Origin: Adiantum capillus-veneris
Taxonomy: Eukaryota > Streptophyta > Polypodiopsida > Polypodiales > Pteridaceae
DNA length: 64,000 nucleotides
Reading direction: 5' to 3'
Assembly: GCA_014529385.2 (NCBI GenBank)
Contig: CM043953.1
Location: 98,959,342-99,023,341 of the forward strand
In this document: positions 11,934 to 22,164 of the stretch, in pieces
How positions within the stretch are numbered: the first letter of the stretch is position 1
How the letters are laid out: every line of letters starts with the position of its first letter
Translations under genes and position numbers: made by a program
The notes under the pieces: generated by a model
Databases searched by the model: none
Told to the model about the DNA's origin: nothing
The model's input: the letters and a program-made list of their open reading frames with translations, nothing else

Positions 11934-12106
11934 TGAAAGACCACAGGGAGACTGAATGCCGGATCCTCCTCCCAACTAACCTATTATAGGAGGGCCCATG
12001 GCCCTTTGCCCTAACTGGATCCCCTATCCACACCTTCAGTCCGGCCCTTGGCCTAAATCCCTGACTCCCCTAGGTCGGGCCCTGCCCTCTAGCCCTTGGC
12101 ATGACA
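11934..12106 (-). repeat. 5' LTR of the 6493-12106 element
   Basis: 173 bp, with intact TG...CA ends on the minus strand (TGTCATGCC ... CTTTCA). It is followed outward by the target duplication TTCTT. Confidence 0.9.
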
Positions 12107-12490
12107 TTCTTGGTCAAGCTTATGTTGATTACTCTTTCTTTATGCCATGAAATAATCGAGTCGATGTATATGTACTAATGGACACTTTGAGGCTTTTTGG
12201 TTTGGTAGCTGGAGTGCACATGAGCTTTAATAAATCAAAGTGGCTCCTCTCATTGTGGCTAATGAAGTTACCGATATTCATTGTCGTCTGCATCTCGATA
12301 TGCATATGTGATCTTGGTCAAATGCAATTGCTTGAACACTATTGGGTTGGTTGGCTTTTGACTTTGACTTGTGGAAATCAATTGAAACTTTTGTCCTTGA
12401 TGATCTTCTTAGAAGCATTTGTCAATGGATTCAGATTGAATGTGGGTCAATTGGGCACTTCCAACAACAACCATATGATCCTTTGATGAC
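12107..12490 (+). pseudogene. LINE reverse transcriptase, continuation after the LTR insertion
   Basis: The first five bases repeat the target site TTCTT. Reading on gives LINE palm/thumb wording such as LFGLVAGVHMSFNKSK, the usual block after the catalytic ADD motif. It is the downstream half of the fragment ending at 6492. The ADD motif itself lies near the insertion site and is too decayed to identify. Confidence 0.65.
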
Positions 12491-12499
12491 TTTTTCTTT

Positions 12500-13943
12500 G
12501 AAGGGGTCTGGCTAGAAGATCTAGGGCTTCTAACTAGTGTTGCATTTCTTGGTACAAGCACTAAGCTTGATGGGTTTGTAGCTCTCACCTTCCTAGGGTG
12601 ATGATTAAAGCTTTCTCCCATGAGCTACGCTCAAAACTGTTTAATTTGATCTAACCTTTTGAGACTGTGAAGGCACATAGTGAGTAGCACTGTCAATGTT
12701 TGTCATCTGCAAACCTTCTGCATAATTTTCTATGTACCTCCGTGAAACATGACAAATGTTTCTCAAAGTCCAGTTGTATATAACATTATCTTCACCTTGA
12801 TATTCTCTATCCCGTGGGTCTCCTATGATATGAACTTTTGTGGTTTCAGGACCCAAGTCATCATAGATCTTAGACTCTCGTCTATCTCTACGTCCATTTT
12901 GGTCATAATATGTGCTTGTTGGATCATAACACTAGGCTTGACTTCAGATGGATGAGAGTTTGTCTCTGAATTTATTTTTGGATTCACTTGGGTAATATCA
13001 TTCAGCTCTAGAGAGGATGGGCTATAATAGATTCTTTCGTCTAAAATGAACCATCCTTCGTGATCTATCATTGGGCATAATTCTATGAGCCGGTATGTGG
13101 GTCTTCTTAAACATTGGTCGATCCTTTTTGTATAGTTGCCCTTTTCGATCTACATAGTGTGCATATGAATTATGGGTGCCAGAAAATGCTAACAGCATTC
13201 GCTTTGATGTGTCCCTTAGACTCATGAATGATTGTACACTAATGGCTGTGGATGCAGAATCACTTGCAAACCTAACACTATTTTTGACCTTCGGTGATAA
13301 CTGGATGCTCTGACCAAATTCACGTATGAACTTGTTGTTCAAAGGATCAATTTTAAGCTTTTCACGTGCTTGTGCATCTTCATGCAAATTTTGACCTTGT
13401 CGTGCTTTTACTGGTGCTTCTAACAGTAATGCATAATCATCTAATTGCACCAAAATTGATGAGTTAGATGCACTTATATCATAGTTTGCTTCTTCAGACT
13501 ACTCTATGCTTTGCTTTGCTGTTGCTATGTCCCTGTTTTTTGGATTTCTTGGACAATCCTCTAGAAAATGTCCACATTTTCTTCTAGAATCTGAGAAATA
13601 CACCATGACTAATGGTATTCCAATTGGTTCTGTCATCTCAAGCTCTTGTTGAGAAGTTTCATCTTCTGTGCTCGCCAAGTTGTCCAGATCTTCTTTTAGA
13701 ACACTAAGCATTAGGCTAGAGACAACTCCATCTTGCCCTTTATGTTGCCTTTGACTTGGTTCTCTGATCAAATTGGCTTTTATTGGCTGATTTGTTAGAT
13801 TCTTCATTTCTAGCTCTCGACTGTAGATTCGACCACCGTAGTCCATGTACAATGATTTTGATTTCATATGTACCAATTGGATGGTTTGCTCTTGCTTGGA
13901 GTATCCAAACAGTCATAAAGAGAACATAACCTAGGATCCACAA
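12500..13943 (-). pseudogene. LINE ORF1 (gag-like) remains, minus strand
   Basis: Three overlapping minus-strand frames (13943-13740, 13876-13499, 13453-13022) look like one protein split by shifts. The clearest signal is RRKCGHFLEDCPRNP at about 13560-13520, a zinc knuckle that has lost its first Cys pair. This is the form found at the C-terminal part of plant L1 ORF1. Downstream frames are hydrophilic, as expected for the tail of ORF1. It is head to head with the plus-strand LINE that begins near 13940, so it belongs to a different insertion or to an inverted piece. Confidence 0.5.
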
Positions 13944-13944
13944 G

Positions 13945-15292
13945 GCTCAGAAGGACAAGCATCAAAGGCTAAAAGAAGAAATGGAAGCACTAACTAACAA
14001 AAAGCAAAAAGGGATCTCCATAGAGACAAAGCACAAGAGATGGCTTGAAGTAAAAACAAATCTTGCCTATCAGCAACTCGAAGAAGTAAGGAAGGCAAGA
14101 TTATTGTCCACGGAGATTTACCTCAAACATGAGGTTGTGAATCAAGAGCACTTTATAGAACTCTAAAAACCAAAAAGAGACGGGGTACCATCACACTAAT
14201 CACAAATTATGTAGGGAGTGAAGAACATGACCTATACATAATGGCCAACAATATCATAGGGCAAGCAGATGATCAATCAAAGAGGTCAAAGAAGCAAGAG
14301 TCTCACTGCTCAACAATTTCAACAGAACTATAGCACCCGCTAAAGCAAATCTCCTAGAATATACAATCTTTGAAGACAAATTCTTGCTTTCCTTCATTGG
14401 TTGGGCAAGGAGAAATTGCTAGGATGGATGGAATGACAATAGAGTTCTTCAAGGAGTTCTAAAAATCCCATCACTCGCTTGGCAAACAAAGGTCTTCAAG
14501 AGGGAGAGCTTGATACTGGTATGAAAAGAGGTCTTATCAAGCCTATTCTCCTAAAGGTTTGCTATTCCCAGTTAAATCACTAGTGGCCTATCACAATGAT
14601 GGCATACAAAATTATCGCTAAAGTTATTGCACTAAGCTTGTATCCAATCTTGGAAAAAGTGACCAATCCCCACAAACATGGCTTTACTAAAGGAAGGTCA
14701 ATATGTGACAACATTCTTGCAATGATGGTCCGCATAGAATATGCAAACATAAATGTATCCTCCTCAAACTCGCCCTTGACAAAGCTTATGATCGGGTCTC
14801 TTGGTCATACATAGAAGAAGCCATGAATGCTTTGGGCTTAGGTCCCCAAATGTGTCAAATGATACACACCCTAGGAACAGGCAGCTCTTCAAAACTTTTC
14901 TTTAACAACAAAGTTGTGGGAGCCATCAAAGCCAAAAGATCAATCAAACAAGGCTGCCCTATGGCCCCTCTGTTCTTTGCTATTGGCTCTCATGCCCTAT
15001 CTACCATGCTCGAGAGAAGTACTGAGGAAGGGAACATTCAAGGCCTCCCTCTCCCTAGTGACAAACTTGCGGGCCAAACTCTTTGCTGATGATTCCCTAC
15101 TATTTTTGAAAGCCACCCCCCAGATACTCAGAAAGGTGCTTGAGATAGTTGAGATGTTTTCCATAGCTTCAAGCTCTAAATGAAACATAGACAAGTCGAG
15201 GCTAACCTCCCTTTCAGAGAATGATTCATTTGTCTCGTCTGATTGGTCAGGAGAAATTTCTCTAAAGGAACGGTGTTTTGCCACCTTGGGGC
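13945..15292 (+). pseudogene. LINE reverse transcriptase, second copy, 5' part
   Basis: The first 220 bases read as the charged linker between endonuclease and RT (WLEVKTNLAYQQLEEVRKAR). Then follow RT motifs: MMAYKIIAKVIALSLYPIL, the HGFTKGRSICDNIL block, the SIKQGCPMAPLFFAI block (RQGDPLSP-like) and ADDSLLFLKA (catalytic ADD) near 15085. Several stops and shifts break it. The copia element at 15293 interrupts it; it continues at 18915. Confidence 0.82.
15288..15292. other. target site duplication GGGGC, left copy
   Basis: GGGGC here is repeated at 18910-18914, on the far side of the minus-strand copia element. Confidence 0.85.
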
Positions 15293-15331
15293 TGTGAGTG
15301 CACGAATGCGGTGCATGTGGGGAGAGTGTGA

Positions 15332-15384
<53 letters not shown>

Positions 15385-15548
15385 GCACAGGATGGGGGGT
15401 AGAGCTCCCAAATCTCACTGTATGAGCACAATATGAGAATGAGTGAGAGCTCCTTATTCTTTGTATGTAAGGAGATAAATGTGGGTGGCCGGACATTGGT
15501 CGGCAGACACGAGCAAATAATAGTGAGGCACACCGCCTTTACCTAACA
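15293..15548 (-). repeat. 3' LTR of the minus-strand copia element
   Basis: 256 bp, matching 18654-18909, including a (GA)n tract of about 50 bases at 15332-15382. In element sense it begins TGTTAGGTAAAGG and ends CACTCACA. Confidence 0.92.
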
Positions 15549-15563
15549 TTCTCCCACTAAAGG
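15549..15563 (-). other. polypurine tract of the minus-strand copia element
   Basis: The minus strand reads TTTAGTGGGAGAA immediately before the TGTTAGG start of the LTR, a classic copia polypurine tract. Confidence 0.85.
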
Positions 15564-15746
15564 CTGTGTGCCTATAAGTGGTGAGAAGACTAGCCTCTAC
15601 AACTAGTATATACAAGAGGTGAGAGAAGACGTCTCTCAATCTATGCCCACTGGCTCACTCTATAACCACTCTAGTATAGATGCAACATGCATACCACTAG
15701 GGCTAGAGCTATGATGATACTCCTGATGCAGGTATCAAGTGACAAC

Positions 15747-16052
15747 CTACATGGCTCCACAATGCACAATGGCAATGTCAGTCATCGTACGACTGACAAC
15801 TCCCACTACAAATGCACCAACCGCATAAGCAAGATCAGGTCTTGAGACCAAAAGGTCAAACATGAGAGACCCAAAAGCCGATGAAACATGCACTATGTGT
15901 GCCAACCTATTCTTGTTAGCAATCTCAGTGCCATATGCATCCTCAACAAGAACCACCTGACTATGCATCACCATGTCAGCATCGTCTGGCAAAGGCATAT
16001 CTGCTAAGAATGACTGCAAAACCAAAAAATCAGCACCACTACAATCACACAC
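15747..16052 (-). pseudogene. copia reverse transcriptase tail
   Basis: A minus-strand frame contains SLMFDLLVSRPDLAYAVG followed by VVSRTM. This is the block between the RT thumb and RNase H in copia polyproteins (YxxAVGSLMY...RPDIAxAVG...VSRF). Upstream RT motifs, including the catalytic YVDD, are absent through deletion. Confidence 0.7.
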
Positions 16053-16382
16053 AGCTATCTAAAGGACACTGTCATCCTCAAATGTATCAGATGCATCATA
16101 GAATAATGCATCGGTCTCTGGCTCAACTGATGTCACCTGAACTGATGACTGACCAAGGTCTGCATCACCAGAGATACCATTGTCTATGTGAACGTCACGA
16201 CAAGAGAAATGCACAACCTGATCTCCATGCAGCACATCCGCAAAAGAGACACGCCTCGTCTCTCGCTCCAAACATGCCAACAACAAAACCAAAACTACGT
16301 CGTCTTGAACCTCAGACACATGCATAGGATATACCAGGCAACTGCAGGCTCCTCTGACAATCACTAGTGAACCGCAATGCAT

Positions 16383-16872
16383 CTAGAAAGACTGCTCTCT
16401 AAGCAGTACATGACAACCAAAAGCTTCCAACTGTCTCACTGAGATCAAGCTCTGCCTCATATGAGGAACATAGCACACATGCTGTAGCCTGTATGACGCA
16501 CCACTGGGCAAAGACAAACAAGCGTCTCCTGCACCCTCTATGTCGAACGCCAAAACATCAGCCAAGTGCACACAGCCAAGTCTCCCACTAGAAAATGTGC
16601 TAAACCATTCACAACATGGTGTGACATGGAAAGCAGCATCGCTATCTAGTAACCACTCTGGAGAAAGTGTGCTAACCATAGACAAATCTACAAGAGGTAC
16701 ACTGGAGGCAAGTGTGACATCACCGTCACTGGCATAGACTGCCATTGGGACTGCCTCTCTAACCTGTGTCAAAGCCGTATCTGCATCATGCATACATCTT
16801 CACTGTTGTCTCATACATTTGAAACAACAGCGTCGAATGTGCCCTGTGTGACCACAATGCCAACAATGCAAG
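16383..16872 (-). pseudogene. copia gag knuckle and protease region
   Basis: The minus strand at about 16866-16828 encodes CWHCGHTGHIRRC, a full CCHC zinc knuckle. The frame from 16793 then gives the copia protease start EWLLDSDAAFHVTPCCEWF, in which the catalytic DSG reads DSD. It runs to the LISVRQL block that precedes the integrase region. The changed Gly in DSG and the stop between knuckle and protease show decay. Confidence 0.75.
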
Positions 16873-16879
16873 TATCGGC

Positions 16880-18653
16880 AAGAATGAGACCGTTGTCTCT
16901 CATGAGCCATCAGTGTAGACTTAATTGTGTCACACATCATGTCAATGCATATGCGTCAAAAGTGGGAGATCACTCGACCACTGCGCTAATCAAGCATAAA
17001 CCAACCAGTAGCTCAATAGTGAAAACCTGTAACCTGCATGCTGTAGTCTCACACTCGGAATATGCGTCAATGTGAGAACATGAAGAAAAATCAAAGGAAA
17101 CTTGTAACCATTATGAGCATACCATAAATGTATTGCTAGAACCGAAGTATGGCAAGAAATTTGGGAAAAATCTGACAGAATCTCCCCTGAGCAAAACCTC
17201 AAGTGCAATCTCAACCATAAACCATGCCAAATTGGCAACAAAGTGGGAGGTAAGTCGACCACTACACAGTGCTCAAAAGCATGATCAATCGCATCAAAAT
17301 TGATGCAGACATATGCATAAAATAACTCCACAAATTGCAAACTTTGCAAGCATAAACTGTGACAAACTGCTCAACCGAGCGTAAAGCGCACAACCATATA
17401 TGCAAGTAGAGAGCAAACTAGCTCAAAAACGAGTCCCACAAGAGAAACTGCCTACAGAAATGTGCAAAAACTGTGAAACCTGTGACTAGCCTGTATTGTA
17501 GCCACACAAGCATATGCAAATCCTCACTCCCACGCGAGTGGGTACAAGAACACCAAACTGTGTCCAAACTGACAAAACCTGTCAATGTGAGAGCTAAGCT
17601 CGATCACAAACTATGGCGAGTAAACCCTAGCCACTATCCCACAAAAGCATACACAAAGCAAAAGCTCAAGACACCTGCTGTGTCGAAACCGGTATGCAAG
17701 CCAAAACACTGTAGAAGATGTCCTCAACTGCAAATGGTAACACCTGTGGGAGTACTAGACTCAACATGTAGCTGGGAGTCAAAACTGGAAGCTCCAAATG
17801 GCCGAGCACACACAGCTCAAGACCAAAAATGCAAAGCAAAACACGCTCACAATGCACGCAATTCCCGAGTGCTACAAGCAATCACAATCTCGATCGCACC
17901 AACAATGCGCATAAAACTGATGGGAAAATTTTACCAGAGTTGCATCAGGAAAACGGCTACAAAACCAATAACCAAAGTGACTGCACACTCAAAACCATGA
18001 GCAACCAAAGCGCATCAAACTACACTCCAAATGCATGCACCAATCTCCACACTTTGCATAAATCATTGCAAACACCTGCAAATCTAGTACACAAATACCT
18101 ACTCTACATGTGACTGCCAAAAAACATGCTCGAGGCATACATTGCCGAGCTCAAATTGCAATCACATGAGTCTCCCTGAGCATCAAACTACATAAGACAT
18201 ACATTGTATCCTCCCACATGTGAGAAAACTTGCAGCCAATACCACTCTCACATTCGAGAGCAAACCATGTGTGGAATCCTCGACACAGATTAAACAACTA
18301 TTGCTGCAGAAAATTCAGCGCTCAGAATTTCAAAATTTTGACATGACCAACACATCCGGAACGTGCCAATTCCTGGATTACATGCATCCGAGTCCGGGTG
18401 TGAGAGATATGCCAAAAACCTCCGTTTTTGGCCCAAAACGCAGCATAAACTACCAAAAGAGAGCTGAAAAATGCAACTCCTGAAACGTAGCTCGAATGAG
18501 ATTTTTGATGGCACGAATGGCTCTGAAAGGGGGGTAAAACCTCAGGACACCTACTGGAAACGCTCTCGGAAAGCTGAATTTGCTGATGCTGAAGTTGGAA
18601 CCCTGTTTGCACTCTTGAAAGTGTGCGTGCGTGAAAGCGATTTTGAGAATAGT
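16880..18653. other. leader region of the minus-strand copia element, no gag found
   Basis: This 1.8 kb should hold the 5' leader and gag. Frames on both strands are low in motif content; the 175-codon plus-strand frame (17473-18000) is antisense and has no features. A short repeated block of about 20 bases starting GTGGGAG and containing TCGACCACT occurs near 16962 and 17245. I see no primer-binding site of the usual sequence beside the right LTR. Confidence 0.45.
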
Positions 18654-18692
18654 TGTGAGTGCACGAATGAGGTGCGCATGCGGAGAGTGCGA

Positions 18693-18738
<46 letters not shown>

Positions 18739-18909
18739 GGATGTGGGGTAGAGCTCCCAAATCTCACTATATGAGCACAATGTGAGAATGAATGAGAGCT
18801 CCTTATTCTTTGTATGTAAAAAGAATAAGGAGATAAATGTGGGCGGTCGCCGAACACTGGCCGACAGACACGGGCAAATCACGGTGAGGCACAATGCCTT
18901 TACCTAACA
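18654..18909 (-). repeat. 5' LTR of the minus-strand copia element
   Basis: 256 bp with a (GA)n tract at about 18694-18733. TATA-like CTCATATAGTG lies in element sense upstream of the CT run. It is flanked on the right by the target duplication GGGGC (18910-18914). Confidence 0.92.
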
Positions 18910-18914
18910 GGGGC

Positions 18915-19110
18915 CCCATGTGGGGTAGGAATCTCTTACAAGTAAATTATGTACTTATTCCCTTCCATGGCAGAGCAAAGGTCGTCAATTTGTTCATGAT
19001 CGCGTACTTGTCCTTCTTCCCAATCCTGAAGATGACCAAATGCCATTCGAAAGAGTTCCTAAAATCATCGAAACATTTTTATGGAAAAACAATTACAAAG
19101 GTACAACATC
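18915..19110 (+). pseudogene. LINE reverse transcriptase, continuation
   Basis: After the GGGGC repeat the LINE resumes with the decayed block that follows YLG in L1 RTs, and reaches FLWKNNYKGTT at about 19080. It ends at 19110, where the next LTR element begins. Confidence 0.6.
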
Positions 19111-19370
19111 TGTTAGAGTTTTGGCATCTCAAGTGAGCTGCCCAATGTGATCCCGTTATTTAGTTTGGCTTTTAGGTATTTATTTTACTTATTTGTCAAA
19201 GTCTGGGTAGGGCAATTTATTGAGGTTGCTATATAAGCAGCCCTCAGTCCGCATTGTATTACAATTAGTTATTCATTGCCAACTTTGGTTGTTTCAAGAG
19301 ACTCTCTCTCTCTCTCTCTCTCATGCTTTCTCCCCTTGGTCTCTACGCTTTCGCATCGTCGACTTTGACA
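19111..19370 (+). repeat. 5' LTR
   Basis: It begins TGTTAGAGTTTTGGC and ends GACTTTGACA. It contains a TATA box, CTATATAAGC, near 19229 and a (CT)n run at about 19299-19322, downstream of the expected transcription start. Confidence 0.9.
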
Positions 19371-19382
19371 TGGTATCAGAGC
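19371..19382 (+). other. primer-binding site, initiator tRNA-Met
   Basis: TGGTATCAGAGC, a perfect match, directly follows the CA end of the LTR. Confidence 0.93.
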
Positions 19383-21969
19383 TTAATTCTCCATGACCTT
19401 GGGTGAGCAAGGCGTCTTGAAGAGACCCATGTGTGAGGAGTCTATCAATCTTTGTCATCGGCGTTACCCCCACTCTCTGCTGTCTCCTGTGGTGCAAAAA
19501 AATGTCAAATGAGACTCCCTATGCCCTCGCTAGCGTTTCAAAATGCTAAGCATTCACATGCAAAAATATCTTGGCGGAACCGGAAAGATCTTCCTCGTAC
19601 CCTACATTTTAAAATTATGTCGGCTACGACAGCCCAAGCATCATTGATCACCCTCTTTGCTACCCCTTGCCCCTAGCGTTTTAAAATTCTAGTCGACAGC
19701 TTCAACTTGGGTTGACACTCAGTTGTGCCTTTCAATACGCTTGCAACGTTTGCTCCTTGACAGCGACTCAACATTCCGGCAACCTGATGGCCCCTCCTTG
19801 CCTTAGCGTTATAAAATGTTGCAGGTTGAGGGCTTTTTAGTGCCTCTTGGGCTATTAGAGGTAAATCCCCCCTCCAGTTGACTGTCTTGGAGTTCTGAGG
19901 TGCAAATTTGTGGAGCTATCTCCCCTCCTTGCTAGTAACGACGGTACTCCCTCCCCCTAAGCTTTGCATTTTAAAATGCTGATACCAACTCAAGATCCTT
20001 GACGACAACCACTCGGCTATGGCTTTTGAGCGCCCCTTGGACATTGGTGGAGACGCTCCTTGGGTGGATTGTCTTGGGAATTCCGAAGTGGAAATTTTTG
20101 AAGCAGAGATCATCTCTCTTGGAGACTCTTTTTTAAAAATTTTGAGACATTTCTGAGCAATTTGGAGGCCAGGAGTTTGGAGCTTAAGAGAGGGGCAAAA
20201 GAGTGCTTTTTGAGGAGCAGCTTGGGAGAAGAAAATCATGTGGAGATTTCTATGCAAAGCGTATGGAGCAGCTTGGGGATTGTGCGGCCACCCTTTGGAG
20301 TGTGATAAGGACTTACAAATTCTAGATCTTGTAACTTCAACATGGCCTCCCCTTGCTTGAGTGCCCGCAATATCGACCAAAACCAACTATTGGCTATGGA
20401 TAGAAAATCAACCACCATCCAATTAGTGGCCTATGCATTGACATAGTTCTCAAGGAAATCGGCAAATTGTTTGGCTCGAGATTGTGAAGCCAAAAGCAAT
20501 TGCACTAGTTCGCTAGAGGACAGAGGCAAAGGCAGGCTTGACAAGGATGGCACTACCAGTACTCAGCTAGCTCCCCCAGTAACCACGAGGTCCAACACCC
20601 ATTGTTATAAATGTGAATGCTTTGTTTGGCTCGGGAGTTTGAAGCCAAAGGCAAAAGCAAGAACTCACAGATAGAGGAAGGCGAAGACAAAGACAAAGGC
20701 AAGCTGGGCAAAATTTTTGGTAATAACAATTTGACAAAAGAGATCCGCATGGCACATGTGGTGGTGATCCGGGGATTCACCATGGAAAATTTACCGTATC
20801 ACGTAAGTGTAGGGGAGGGTTTTTTTTTACAAGTTACATAAGCATATAAGTTAGGGGCAGCCCCCAATAATTTATCTCCCAAGCTTAAAAATAAGGGAGG
20901 GGGGTATCATATTTATGGAGGGAGGGGAGAAACCGATCCAAGTTGATTACTTCTAACGATTGGTCACCGGTGTGCACTAGAACTCGGATGAATTTTGGGG
21001 AAATTTTTATCAGGCCACACATCAAATCTTTCATCAGGCTAGTCATAGATAAGGGCTAATTTGGAGCAGTTCAAGGGTTGATTTATACCGCTTTGAATAG
21101 GTCAAAATTGGACGAGTAGCCAGAGTGCAGAATGATACATAGTTTGAAATTCAAACTAAGACACATTGAGGGTACATCTAATCATCAATAGAAGTGGTTT
21201 CTTAGTATGTTGCCAGTCACTATGCTACACACTCTTTGACTAGTTTTACTCAGTTAGATCAAGCGAGACCTAAATTTTATACATAAGATAGGGGTATAAT
21301 AGTTTCCTTCATTGATTGTCGTATAAGCGTAGAAAGGGGAGTCATATTCCTTAATATGAGTCATATATAGGGGTTTTATCAAAGTTTTCCGCTCACAGCT
21401 GGCGACCCATTTTGTATATAGAGTGAATCCCCCGGGGGTGCTGGCGACCAGTGGCCACGACACCAGATTTCTAGTCGAAGGGCAGTTGTCGCCACTAGAG
21501 AGAGGCTTGTGAGTGGCAAAGAGGAGCAAACAATGCTCCATAAAATTAATTTGGACCCTTGTGTTGGAGTTCAAGTTATCGGTGTTTGAACTCGTGGGTC
21601 GGAGTGCAAGGCACATGCATCTGGCTCAGAACCAATCACACATATCTAAAACACTATGGATGAGTGCACCAATCCATTATTGTTGGTCGGATGATGGATA
21701 GGATGTGTTCCACAGTTCATTATCTTGGAGTGTTATTTTTGGACGTGATGTGTTCACAGTCCACGAATGGGGATTTTTGGACATAGTGTGGTCTACAATT
21801 CAATTTTCTAAAAGGCAATTGATGCTCAAGATGGCATTATTCTAAGGTACAAAATTGAGGGTAGCAAATCCGAGGTGTATCCAGCAAGGAGCTGTTGTTG
21901 GGGTGTCCATGGTAGCTTCTTCATCGAGTTGGCCTCACTATTTATGTCCACTATGAGCTACAGAGACGG
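19383..21969. other. non-coding interior with a repeated TTTAAAA-centred motif
   Basis: No retroelement domain is visible. A motif close to TAGCGTTTTAAAATGCT recurs near 19530, 19600, 19675, 19802 and 19958. Further on, two imperfect copies of a block starting TTTGGCTCG and rich in AAGGCAAA lie near 20470 and 20630. The short plus-strand frames here (such as 20617-20841) have a low-complexity charged composition and are not convincing genes. Confidence 0.55.
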
Positions 21970-22164
21970 TGTTAGAGTTTTGGCATCTCAAGTGAACTGC
22001 TCAATGTGATCCCATTATTTAGTTTGGCTTTTAGGTATTTATTTTACTTATTTGTCAAATTCTGGATAGGGCAATTTATTGAGGTTGCTATATAAACAAC
22101 CCTCAACCCCCATTGCATTACAATCAGTTATTAATTACCAAGGTTGGTTGGTTCAGAAGACTCT
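21970..22164 (+). repeat. 3' LTR, truncated or diverged
   Basis: It matches 19111-19300 with about a dozen changes, including the TATA region. It loses similarity where the CT run of the 5' LTR is replaced by GT. Confidence 0.85.

Larger units (their letters stand above)
6493..12106 (-). mobile_element. non-coding LTR retrotransposon with 173-bp LTRs, TTCTT target duplication
   Basis: Two direct repeats of exactly 173 bp (6493-6665 and 11934-12106) bound the element. Both sides carry the same five bases, TTCTT (6488-6492 and 12107-12111). On the minus strand a perfect initiator-tRNA-Met primer site follows the right-hand LTR, and a purine tract precedes the left-hand one, so transcription runs right to left. 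The 5.3-kb interior has no frame resembling gag or pol; it contains two tandem duplications and a microsatellite. It fits a large non-autonomous derivative mobilised in trans. It interrupts a LINE, so it is younger than that LINE. By eye about 7% of LTR positions differ, with most of the clustering at one end. Confidence 0.9.
15293..18909 (-). mobile_element. Ty1/copia retrotransposon with internal deletion, GGGGC target duplication
   Basis: Bounded by 256-bp LTRs with TG...CA ends and flanked by identical GGGGC. A polypurine tract next to the left LTR shows that it reads right to left. Coding remains are a CCHC knuckle (about 16866-16828), a protease region (16793-16383) and a small tail of reverse transcriptase (16052-15747). 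Integrase and the RT core are gone, so a large deletion lies between the protease and the RT tail. About 1.8 kb between the right LTR and the knuckle holds no recognisable gag. It sits in a LINE reverse transcriptase. Confidence 0.92.
19111..22164 (+). mobile_element. non-coding LTR retrotransposon with 260-bp LTR
   Basis: A 260-bp LTR (19111-19370) is followed by a perfect initiator-tRNA-Met primer site. A second copy of the LTR begins at 21970 and can be followed for about 195 bases. It then diverges at a GT microsatellite, so the right end and target duplication are not visible. The 2.6-kb interior lacks gag and pol. It was inserted into the LINE fragment ending at 19110. Confidence 0.85.

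Noticed and set aside
11490-11975. 161-codon minus-strand frame with a Ser-Leu run
   Set aside because: Produced by the GA microsatellite in the leader of the LTR element. The same applies to frames near 15000-15530, 18320-18890 and 57170-57470.
17473-18000. 175-codon plus-strand frame within the minus-strand copia element
   Set aside because: It is antisense to the element, has no motif, and its lysine/threonine-rich composition follows the base composition of the leader.
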